A stretch of 64,000 nucleotides of DNA. Source: Pampus argenteus (Eukaryota > Chordata > Actinopteri > Scombriformes > Stromateidae). The DNA is taken from the NCBI GenBank assembly GCA_036937835.1, contig CM072863.1:3095001-3159000 (forward strand), in the 5' to 3' direction. The notes below the pieces were generated by a model, which ran no database searches, had not been told where the DNA came from, and saw nothing but the letters and a program-made list of their open reading frames with translations. Both the position numbers and the translations under genes were made by a program. Shown here piece after piece: positions 51,021 to 60,239 of this stretch; the first letter of the stretch is position 1; the number at the start of each line of letters is the position of its first letter.

Positions 51021-52565
51021 GATTCATATGGATTCATTGAGACACGTTCGTTATAAACGTGTGACGACTGTCTTTCCAACATATAACACGCCTTGATCGG
51101 TTTGTTTTTATTTGTTTTTTTCGTCATATATGATCTTTTTGTGTTATTGGTTGATATTCATGTCTGTAACACCTCCAGTGTTGAACACCTTTATGGTCCT
51201 AAACGGTTCAGGATTATTTGTTGTGGAGGTTGAAACCCACCGCTAACTATCGTATCGGTGGCGTGACTGCAGGAAATGTCGATGTTCAACGTTGAGAGTT
51301 AATTTTTAAAAATAAAAAGGCGTACAGACAACATACACAATGTACAACAGGCACAAGACCAGCGGTGTGTGTCTGAGTGTGTTTTGTGTTTGCACAGCGC
51401 TGTCCGTCACGTGGCGCCGTGGTAACATGAGACAAATCGTTTCCATGGAGAGAGCCAGATGAAAGGGTTGGTACGCTCTCCCCGGGCACTCACGACCCAG
51501 AGGACAGGTTTGGCGGGAAATGTGTGTGTGTGTGTGTTTGTCAGACAGAAAGGACAAAACAAGCTGTGTGTGTGTTTTGTGTGTGTGTACAGTAATTTAA
51601 TCAAAGAATGATCTCACCAACAAGGAAATCATAGAAACCGACTTCCTAATATAACTCAAGGACGAAGGTCATAAGATGTTTAAGTATTTTTAGTTTTTCA
51701 GGGTCTTTTTTTTTTATTCCTGAAACAATGACATGAGAAATAAAGTGTTGTTGTAGGGACGAGTGAATAATATGAACTCATGCGTTTATTTCACTTTCTC
51801 TCTTCATATTGTGGCATCAGTGTGTGTTTGATGTGCCGCCTCGCTGACCTCTCCTCTTCAGTGCACTGCAGGAAATAAGTTATATCCCATGTAAACACAC
51901 ACCGATCCAGATAACAACGTGAGTAACACTGTTATCGGCACACTCACCTTCCTTTACAACCATAGAAACAGTCCAACACACCACTCAGCCAAGACTTTTG
52001 AACCTCAACAATCACATTTGTACATTGGCTCAAAGGGGATGTTGTCTATTATACAAATTATACACAATGTACATAAAAACACGGATCCCTATAAGCATAA
52101 ACATGCTCTCTCTCATAAATATATCCTGCGAGTTTTGAACTCCTGAACGAGCCGCAGACAGATGCTCTGTTCCCACCACCATCCGGCTGTTATCGCCGCG
52201 AGCCTCGGTGGCCTTCTGTGTTCTTTGTCCTGCCGCTGTTTAGTTTGTGATAACAGCCAAACACTGTTTGATCTTCATATTATCAGTTAACCTTTAATGT
52301 GACTCACCTACTCAGTTAGTTGCCGCCGCCTGTGTGATCCGGAGTCATAATGGCTCTCAGTATTTACTTGATCGCTCTCAGTGTTTTTATGGAGGAAGTG
52401 CTCTGAGTCAGACACTGAAGGGACGGAGATGTCGTAAAGTAAATTGTGTATATAGTGTTGATTGTTAAGATTAGCTTCTACCTGCATGTTTTTACAGAAA
52501 GTGAATGCTGTTAAAGGAAATTGCAGGAGTCTTATTGAATCTCTGGATCATCGAGCTCCAATGAG

Positions 52566-52604
<39 letters not shown>

Positions 52605-53255
52605 AATATAGAGGTAATGACGTCCTGGTGACATCACAATGATGCACCGCAGATGAAAAACAACAGATTTTTATTGAGTTACATATAATGAGAATAACAG
52701 CAGCATCTCCAAAAAATCTGAAACACAGAAACAGAAGACAACATAATTAAATGTATCTGTGCTTTAGAAAAAAAAACTAAAAAAAAACGACGTTTCATGA
52801 TGTAACAACGCTGCGGTTGAAGTCTGGTTAGATTTATGGGAAGATCATGGTTTGGGTTAGCTGATTGTTGTTTTAACACAGATTGGGAAAAAAACTGTGA
52901 ACTCGTCCTTTAAGGTTAGAGAAACATGCGGTGTCATGTGGTCATCATGGCTACAGTAATACACACAGGGTTAAGGTTAGGGAGCAGCTGTAGCTACGGT
53001 TTTAAAACACCGTCCCGACTCGTGGTCTGAACTACAACCGCTGCACCACGGCTCAAAATGACTACAGCCGCCACATGACATCCGTCAACTACAACATGAC
53101 TGTGTGTTGTTTTTTAGGTCGACTGGCATCACAATCTGTTGTTGTGTTCCTCTCTGCAGCTAAACACAGCTTTGAAGCACATTCACACAGACACAGATAA
53201 TGCAAAGACTCCACACAGTGCTGGAAATATCCCCGGTAGGATTTTAGGTTGCCTT

Positions 53256-53256
<1 letters not shown>
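51021..53256. other. Non-coding stretch
   Basis: No gene supported. It contains GT tracts (51521-51538), an E2F-like TTGGCGGGAAA (about 51510) and (AC)n at 52569-52600. Confidence 0.45.

Positions 53257-53319
<63 letters not shown>
53257..53319 (-). repeat. (ATC)n / (GAT)n array, 21 units, remnant of an Asp tail
   Basis: Pure triplet array directly after the SPRY end of the broken TRIM copy, in the place of the Asp/Ser tail of the intact gene. On the minus strand it would read as poly-Asp in one frame. Confidence 0.9.
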
Positions 53320-53320
<1 letters not shown>

Positions 53321-53930
53321 TTTTTGGTAAAATCTTAATAGGAAGTTCATCTACATTACTAATGCATGGAAACATCTTCTTGATGAAAGTCTCTCTGTTG
53401 GTGTGTATGTCTGCTTCAGTGTTTTCCTTCGTCCCAGTCCAGAGAAATGAATCATACAACCTCCAATCTCTTCCTCCTCTTCTCTCACTGAAGTCTTAGT
53501 AACGACACCCAGGGCCCAGTCTGTACTGTCTCCAACCTCAACGTCCCAGCTGTGAGTCCCTGAGTCGAAGCCCTCAGAGCCCAGGACACCCCTGTGTTGA
53601 TCAAACCTCTCTGGGTTATCAGGAAGTTTCTGTCTCTGTCCTCGTCTCACACTGGTCAGATCCTCAGACAGGATGAGTTCTGGACCAGCAGTGTTTGGAT
53701 CCAGAATCACAGGAGTGTAGGAGACCATCTCCTTCATGTTGCTCCAGATGTTGAAGGTCAGGTTGCCCAGGTGTTTGGCCACATCTATCAGAGCTCCTGA
53801 GAGCAGCTCTGGATCATCCAGCAGGGGGCGCTGCTGGACTCTTTTCACTGCAGCCTTGTAGTTCTGCAGGAATGAGACGTCTTCAGCTCTCAGTGTGTCC
53901 TCTGTGGCTCTGATTGTGTCTGAAAGAGCC

Positions 53931-54162
53931 TGTTGTAGCCTGTTTTAGTTTAAGTTAGGAGTTGAGACTGAAGATGAATCTTATCTGAGATGTTTTAAAA
54001 GTTTTACAGTCCTCTAGACAATTGAGGTTGACCTTTGTCACACCATTTCTTGTAAATGCTCTACTCTGTACTGGAGTAAACCTGATGTTGGTTTCATTTA
54101 ATGAGTTCCCTGTTTAGGAGTTCCCTGTTTTAGATATTTCCATATCTGTTTTAGTTGCATGA
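53931..54162. other. Replacement segment inside the broken TRIM copy
   Basis: This stretch occupies the place of the lost RING/B-box/coiled-coil codons. Part of it (about 54035-54120, with GATGTTGGTTTCATTTAA and AGTTCCCTGTTTAGG) matches the repeat block at 55085-55160, 56615-56690 and 58900-58970, so the replacement involved sequence from the neighbouring block. Confidence 0.6.
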
Positions 54163-54266
54163 GTTTAGTCTGCAGGTGAATCTTATATTCTTTCTCTCAG
54201 GTGTACGTCTCCTCCCACTGTAAGTGAAACTGTGGGTTTCCTGTGTCTTGATCATGCTCAGCTCTT

Positions 54267-54873
54267 AACTATACGAACTGGCCAGAGCGCTGTGAACCAA
54301 AGTGCAGGACGAATGCCTCCATCACTCCAGAGGGTGATCAAGAGGAAGGACCATGTAGGGACGCTAAAGACCTGCTGGGCCACTCTGAAGACAGAGGAAG
54401 ACGTGGAGACTGGTTGGAGACAAGGGTGATGTAGGGCAGGTGTGGAGAAAAGGTGAGGAGGTAAAAACAGGTGACGAGAGGAACACAGAACACAGAAGGG
54501 ACAAAACAGTGCAAAGAGAGAAAAAAAAAGAAAGAAAGACTCAGGAAACCAAAATGCCAACTGGACAAATACAAACACAAAAGACCCTGCACTAAAAACA
54601 CAAAGAAACCGACAAAAAGAGCCCATGAACAAAACAGTAAAGACAAGCTTCAAACCCATACACCCATGACAGTACCCCCGCTCAAGAGACATCCCCAAAA
54701 ACTCCACTAACAAACACAGGACAGATGGCCGTCAGAAGATGCTAATCAGGCTGTAAATAATGACTGGTGTACGGAAATGGAAGTCACATTATTGTCATCA
54801 GGATATTCGCTTGCTACACCAGAACTCCCGAAATATTGGCGGGAAAGATAGTCGATGGTTTCCAAGACCAGAT
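54267..54873. other. Non-coding spacer between broken TRIM copy and repeat block
   Basis: No gene is supported. The stretch holds an A-rich purine-biased segment (about 54520-54545) and an E2F-like TTGGCGGGAAA at about 54836. Short open frames on either strand show no recognisable domain. Confidence 0.4.
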
Positions 54874-55540
54874 AAATTAGAGGTTAATATATAATCACAT
54901 CCCATCACTTACACTGTAAGAACATCATGAAGGGAACTTGTAATGGTCAGTGTTGACATGAGAAAAATTGTGAGCCTTTCCTTTAAAATAGCTGCAGTAG
55001 AGGTCTATGCCGTCCTGGCAGAGGTACACACTGTTTCAGGGCTTTCCTGTTTTAATAAACTTTCATAGTCCTCGTGATTAACAATTGTCACACCATTTCT
55101 CAGAAATGCTCCTGATGTTGGTTTCATTTAACGAGTTCCCTGTTTAGGTTTTCTAGTCATATCTGTCAGACAAACACGAACTTTGCTGTTGTTGTAACAT
55201 GCAGGATATTTTACAATTTAATTGTAATTTCTACTGTAAATTCTCCTTTTTATATTATTACCATTCATTTTGTGTATAATTTGTTTATTTTTTTGACTGT
55301 ACATTTTTGACCTGCAATGCACTACAACAACACCAGGTCAAATTCCTCATAGATAATCTTATTTCATATTTGGCAATAAAACTGATTCTGAACTAAACAC
55401 ACAGCTTTGCATTCAGCTGCGTACAGACACAGATACAGAGCTGGAAAGGCCTAAGTGTGGCAACCATGCATGACTTTGTGGATAACATTTATTTAGAAAA
55501 TATTACTTTATCAAGTTAATTCAAGTTTAAAAAATAAGCT
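54874..55540. repeat. Repeat block, copy 1
   Basis: Matches copies 2 (56191-57065) and 3 (58477-59143) from AAATTAGAGGTTAATAT onward. Copy 1 lacks about 70 bp present in the others after GACATGAG, and at about 55001-55062 has its own sequence where copies 2 and 3 carry a hAT fragment. It ends with TTGGCAATAAAACTGATTCTGAA, a retroposon-like 3' end seen in many fish repeats. No coding potential is seen. Confidence 0.85.
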
Positions 55541-55545
55541 ATCTT

Positions 55546-56150
55546 ACTATTGACCTATTGTATTATAACTAGCTAACTATTGACCTATTGTGTTATAGCT
55601 AGCTAACTATTGACCTACTGTGTTATAACTAGCTAACTATTGACCTATTGTGTTATAGGTAGCTAACTATTGACCTATTGTTATAACTAGCTAGCTAACT
55701 ATTGACCTATTGTGTTATAGCTAGCTAACTATTGACCTACTGTGTTATAACTAGCTAATTATTGACCTATTGTGTTATAGCTAGCTAACTATTGACCTGT
55801 TGTGTTATAACTAGCTAACTATTGACCTATTGTGTTATAGCTAGCTAACTATTGACCTATTGTTATAACTAACTAGCTAACTATTGACCTATTGTATTAT
55901 AACTAGCCAACTATTGACCTATTGTTATAACTAACTAGCTAACTATTGACCTATTGTATTATAACTAGCCAACTATTGACCTATTGTGTTATAGCTAGCT
56001 AACTATTGACCTACTGTGTTATAACTAGCTAATTATTGACCTATTGTGTTATAGCTAGCTAAATATTGACCTATTGTGTTATAACTAGCTAACTATTGAC
56101 CTATTGTGTTATAACTAGCTAACTATTGACCTACTGTGTTATAGCTAACA
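55546..56150. repeat. 30-bp minisatellite, array 1 (20 units)
   Basis: Tandem 30-bp units whose core is TATTGACCTATTGTGTTATA followed by a CTAGCTAA stretch. I count 20 TTGACCT cores. Variants (TGTATTATA, TTGTTATAACTAACTAG, CTACTG) recur in pairs, showing a short higher-order pattern around 55850-55985. The array lies between block copies 1 and 2. Confidence 0.95.
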
Positions 56151-56190
56151 CTATTAGCAGCAAAATGTTGACCTGCCGTATTCTACCAAG

Positions 56191-57065
56191 TAAATTAGAG
56201 GTTAATATATAATCACATCCCATCACTTACATTGTAAGAACATCATGAAGGGAACTTGTAATGGTCAGTGTGGACATGAGGAATAATCAAAAACAGTATT
56301 TCAATGTTCCTCTGGGAACCTGACCGTTATTTTTAGACCAACTTGAAAAATTGTGAGCCTTTCCTTTAAAATAGCTACATTAGAGCAGTGGTCCCCAACC
56401 ACTGGGCCACGGACCGGTACTGGTCCATGGATCAATTGGTACCAGGCCACACAAGAAATAATTCATTATTTCCATTTTATGTATTATCTGAGTCTGGACG
56501 ATCTTTTATATTGAGTATTTAAACGTTACGATAGCAAACAGTCTTGAATCAGAGCGCTCTGGGGCCAACCACAACCCCCCATCCCCCCTAAGTTTCATAG
56601 TCCTCGTGATTAACAATTGTCACACCATTTCTCAGAAATGCTCCTGATGTTGGTTTCATTTAACAAGTTCCCTGTTTAGGTTTTCTAGTCATATCTGTCA
56701 GACAAACACAAACTTTGCTGTTGTTTTAACATGCAGGATATTTTACAATTTAATTGTAATTTCTACTAAATTCTCCTTTTTGTATTATTACCATTCATTT
56801 TGTGTATAATTTGTTTATTTTTTTGACTGTACATTTTTGACCTGCAATGCACTACAACAACACCAGGTCAAATTCCTCATACATAATCTTATTTCATATT
56901 TGGCAATAAAACTAATTCTGAATTAAACACACAGCTTTGCATTCAGCTGCGTACAGACACAGATACAGAGCTGGAAAGGCCTAAGTGTGGCAACCATGTA
57001 TGACTTTGTGGATAACATTTATTTAGAAAATATTACTTTATCAAGTTAATTCAAGTTTTAAAAAT
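56191..57065. repeat. Repeat block, copy 2 (with hAT fragment)
   Basis: Nearly identical to copy 3 and related to copy 1. It is preceded by a junction of about 45 bp (AACACTATTAGCAGCAAAAT and following) shared only with copy 3. It carries the nested hAT piece and the same retroposon-like 3' end as copy 1 (about 56902-56925). Confidence 0.88.
56396..56591. mobile_element. hAT-type transposon terminal fragment (in copy 2)
   Basis: Begins with CAGTGGTCCCCAACCACTGG and continues GGGCCACGGACCGGTAC and GGTACCAGGCCACAC. I recognise this as one end of a common fish hAT family. It lies between sequences that are adjacent to a different 60-bp segment in copy 1. Only one end is visible, with no transposase, so it is a fragment. 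The family assignment is from memory of the terminal sequence. Confidence 0.7.
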
Positions 57066-57186
57066 AAGCTAGCTAATTATTGACCTATTGTGTTATAGCT
57101 AGCTAACTATTGATCTATTGTGTTATAACTAGCTAATTATTGACCTATTGTGTTATAACTAGCTAATTATTGACCTATTGTGTTAT
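57066..57186. repeat. 30-bp minisatellite, array 2a (4 units)
   Basis: Four units of the 30-bp repeat, one with TGATCT in place of TGACCT. The array is cut at TGTGTTAT by the Penelope-like insertion and resumes at about 57870. Confidence 0.9.
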
Positions 57187-57869
57187 CTCAAGTAGATTAA
57201 ATCGATCGCAACTGGACTTGGTTATTTGTCTTGAAGACGTTTCACCTCTCATTCAAGAGGCTTCATCAGTTCATGCTCGCTTGACTAGGCTGGGACTAGT
57301 CCAACTAGCTGGTGTAGAAAACCAGGTATTTAACCTCTGTGGAGGCAGTCACATGGCCAGTGATGTCATTGGCTCATTAACACTCCATGTGCCCAACGAC
57401 AGTCGTTTAGTGACAGTCGTTGGGGGTGGTGAAAGTTAGTTTCGACTTCGTTAGTGTTCTATTGTGTTATAACGACAGTCGTTAGAGTCACATGGGGTCT
57501 TTTGTGAATGGCTGTTGTTCTTAGAGGCTAAGTTCCCGAATCTCCTGGGAATAGATGAAAGGGCAGCATTGTAAATTGGAGATAGATGGTGTCTCAGACC
57601 TCCTCCTCTGTTTAGGGATGGTTTTTCTAATTTCACATAGATGGCTTCTTTTACTCCTCTTTCAAACCATCTATCTTCTCTGTCCAGGATGTGAACATTA
57701 TTGTCATCAAAGGAGTGAGCTTTCTCCTTGAGGTGTAAGTAGACTGCAGAGTCTAGGCCTGAGGAGTTGGACCTCCGGTGTTGGTACATGCGCTTGTGCA
57801 ATGGTTGCTTAGTTTCCCCAATGGAGGTCTTTGCATTCCTCATTGCACTGAACTGCAATGAGGAATGCA
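57187..57869 (-). mobile_element. 5'-truncated Penelope-like element with GIY-YIG endonuclease C-terminus
   Basis: The minus strand reads IGETKQPLHKRMYQHRR, then ILDREDRWFERGVKEAI and KPSLNRGGGLRHHLSP, the C-terminal part of the GIY-YIG endonuclease that follows the reverse transcriptase in Penelope-like elements of fish. The frame is open from 57870 to a stop at 57451. Just before IGETKQ a different frame encodes QCNEECKDL, so about two bases are missing there and the domain is frameshifted. The element-specific tail, including GAAGACGTTTCACCTCTCAT (plus strand, near 57233-57252), runs to 57187. The reverse transcriptase is absent. It interrupts the 30-bp array and is dead. Confidence 0.85.
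57832..57869. repeat. Perfect 16-bp inverted repeat at the truncated end of the Penelope-like element
   Basis: TGCATTCCTCATTGCA (57832-57847) and its exact reverse complement (57854-57869) are separated by the 6-base loop CTGAAC. The inner arm is part of the element's coding sequence; the outer arm is an inverted copy of it at the junction with the minisatellite. Confidence 0.95.
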
Positions 57870-58440
57870 TTATTATTGACCTATTGTGTTTTAGCTAGCT
57901 AACTATTCACCTACTGTGTTATAACTAGCTAATTATTGACCTATTGTGTTATAGCTAGCTAACTATTCACCTACTGTGTTATAACTAGCTATTGACCTAC
58001 TGTGTTATAGCTAGCTAACTATTGACCTATTGTGTTATAGCTAGCTAATTATTGACCTATTGTATTATAGCTAGCTAACTATTGACCTATTGTGTTATAA
58101 CTAGCTAAATATTGACCTACTGTGTTATACCTAGCTAACTATTGACCTATTGTATTATAGGTAGCTAACTATTGACCTATTGTATTATAGGTTGCTAACT
58201 ATTGACCTATTGTGTTATAACTAGCTAACTATTGACCTATTGTGTTATAACTAGCTAACTATTGACCTATTGTATTATAGGTAGCTAACTATTGACCTAT
58301 TGTGTTATAACTAGCTAACTATTGACCTACTGTGTTATAACTAGCTAACTATTGACCTATTGTGTTATAACTAGCTAGCTATTGACCTATTGTGTTATAA
58401 CTAGCTAACTATTGACCTACTGTGTTATAGCTAACACTAT
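57870..58440. repeat. 30-bp minisatellite, array 2b (19 units)
   Basis: Continuation of the array beyond the Penelope-like insertion, with 19 unit cores counted. Two early units have TTCACCT instead of TTGACCT. It ends in the same AGCTAACACTATTAGCAG junction as array 1. Confidence 0.95.
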
Positions 58441-58476
58441 TAGCAGCAAAATGTTGACCTGCCGTATTCTACCAAG

Positions 58477-59143
58477 TAAATTAGAGGTTAATATATAATC
58501 ACATCCCATCACTTACATTGTAAGAACATCATGAAGGGAACTTGTAATGGTCAGTGTGGACATGAGGAATAATTAAAAACAGTATTTCAATGTTCCTCTG
58601 GGAACCTGACTGTTATTTTTAGACCAACTTGAAAAATTGTGAGCCTTTCCTTTAAAATAGCTACATTAGAGCAGTGGTCCCCAACCACTGGGCCGTGGAC
58701 CGGTACAAGTCCATGGATCAATTGGTACCAGGCCACACAAGAAATAATTCATTATTTCCATTTTATGTATTATCTGAGTCTGGACGATCTTTTATATTGA
58801 GTATTTAAACGTTACGATAGCAACCAGTCTTGAATTAGAGCGCTCTGGGGCCAACCACAACCCCCCATCCCCCCTAAGTTTCATAGTCCTCGTGATTAAC
58901 AATTGTCACACCATTTCTCAGAAATGCTCCTGATGTTGGTTTCATTTAACAAGTTCCCTGTTTAGGTTTTCTAGTCATATCTGTCAGACAAACACAAACT
59001 TTGCTGTTGTTTTAACATGCAGGATAATTTACAATTTAATTGTAATTTCTACTAAATTCTCCTTTTTGTATTATTACCATTCATTTTGTGTATAATTTGT
59101 TTATTTTTTTGACTGTACATTTTTGACCTGCAATGCACTACAA
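58477..59143. repeat. Repeat block, copy 3 (with hAT fragment, truncated)
   Basis: Nearly identical to copy 2 up to GCAATGCACTACAA, where the match stops; the retroposon-like 3' end present in copies 1 and 2 is missing. The edge falls about 20 bp from the predicted polyadenylation signals of the TRIM gene. Confidence 0.88.
58672..58878. mobile_element. hAT-type transposon terminal fragment (in copy 3)
   Basis: Same fragment at the same internal position as in copy 2, with a few substitutions (GGGCCGTGGACCGGTACAAG). The shared position shows it was inserted before copies 2 and 3 separated. Confidence 0.7.
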
Positions 59144-59149
59144 AAAAAA

Positions 59150-60239
59150 TATAAAAATGAACTTTATTTCTTGGAAAGACAAGTTTTATTGTAATTATAT
59201 CATCTTTAAAATCAGTGAATGAAATACAGTAGCTTTTGCATAACACATAACATGCTGTTACAGTTATCATGGCATGAATGAAACATATGAGTGTGTTTGA
59301 AAATAGATCCTCATTTTTTTTCATTAAACTGATCATAACAATTGTGAGATGTGTGAAAGATTGTTTTCTTGATTTATCTCAAAGTGAAATTTGACTCATA
59401 CATAAAGGTTGATTCACAATAATGACAATGTAATTTAATTTATAAAATAAACATTTCATTTGAATGCTTTAACCTTTATAGTGATTGGAAAAGTAATGTA
59501 AGCCTACACAATGGTGCAGTCGTGGTCTAATGTCAAGCAGCACCTGTACATATAGTACACCACATAGTCAATACAGCACATGACAGCGGCCTGATTTCAA
59601 ACCTGATCAGTGACAGTTAGTAAAAGAAAACTTCAACATGACACATGCTCTATTAATAATGATGATAATAATCTTTATACAGCACTTTTCAAAATCTACA
59701 TTACAAAGTGCATCAAGAGCAAATAAAACAGGCAATTCATAAAATCATTAGATAAAACCACCCCAATGTAGGATGAAACAAGAAAGAATTAAAAAAAAAT
59801 AAAATTTTTAAAAATACAAAACTGGTAGGATCACGAAAGCCTCTCTAATAAAAGTATGTCATATGTCATTACAACAATTACTCTCACTGAATAAAAATAC
59901 ATTTCTAAAACAAATCTTGTGTCGTTGCTGTTTGACCCAAACAATCACACAGTCAGGCAGTTTCTGCACATGCTCAGTAGAACTGAGATATGAAGGCAAA
60001 GTTGCAGTCAGATGTTCACAAAGGTTTCCAACAGTTGGTGAAAATTATCTCAACACACATCATTAATATTTCATGAACTCTAAATCAAATATGTACATTT
60101 ACATCCAAAGACTCCAACTGTGACGACATGAGCAAAATTAAATTGATGCTACGGTTTTTAATGTGTCCAATGAGTTCTCATGAGGTTAATCATAAACATG
60201 TAGATATTTCTATTATTAGCCTATTTCAGTAATCCTGTT
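59150..60239 (-). other. Likely 3' UTR of the TRIM35-like gene
   Basis: No AATAAA is visible on the minus strand within the first kilobase after the stop. Two lie close together at about 59185-59190 and 59163-59168, giving a predicted 3' UTR of about 1.05 kb that ends just beside the edge of repeat-block copy 3 (59143). It contains a fish interspersed-repeat 3' end (59650-59765). The UTR call is inference from polyadenylation signals only. Confidence 0.35.
59650..59765 (-). mobile_element. Fish interspersed retroposon 3' end
   Basis: TTTATACAGCACTTTTCAAA and TTACAAAGTGCATCAAGAG, preceded by an ATA/ATG-type tail (59651-59672), match the 3' end of a very common fish SINE/LINE-like repeat; the tail shows minus-strand orientation. 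Only the end is present. Family name not assigned. Confidence 0.5.

Larger units (their letters stand above)
53257..54266 (-). pseudogene. Broken TRIM35-like paralogue (SPRY part plus promoter, middle replaced)
   Basis: From about 53320 to 53930 the sequence is a close match (well over 90 percent by eye) to the coiled-coil end and PRY-SPRY of the intact gene at 60426-61135. Two deletions break SPRY: 20 nt (equivalent to 60526-60545) and 86 nt (equivalent to 60567-60652), together 106 nt and so a frameshift; the DGKYKALS to LDWDEG part is gone. Upstream of 53930, RING, B-box and most of the coiled coil are missing; instead about 230 bp of unrelated sequence leads to 54163-54266, which again matches the intact promoter. 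The Asp tail is represented by an ATC array. It cannot make a TRIM ligase; an SPRY-only fragment is conceivable but the frameshift argues against it. Confidence 0.88.

Noticed and set aside
53000..53065. A-box-like GTGGTGCAGCGGTTGTAG on the minus strand
   Set aside because: No matching B-box or acceptor stem; not called as a tRNA or SINE.
38940..54846. Several E2F-like sites (38948, 48231, 51510, 54836)
   Set aside because: Short motif; four hits in 64 kb without promoter context may be chance.
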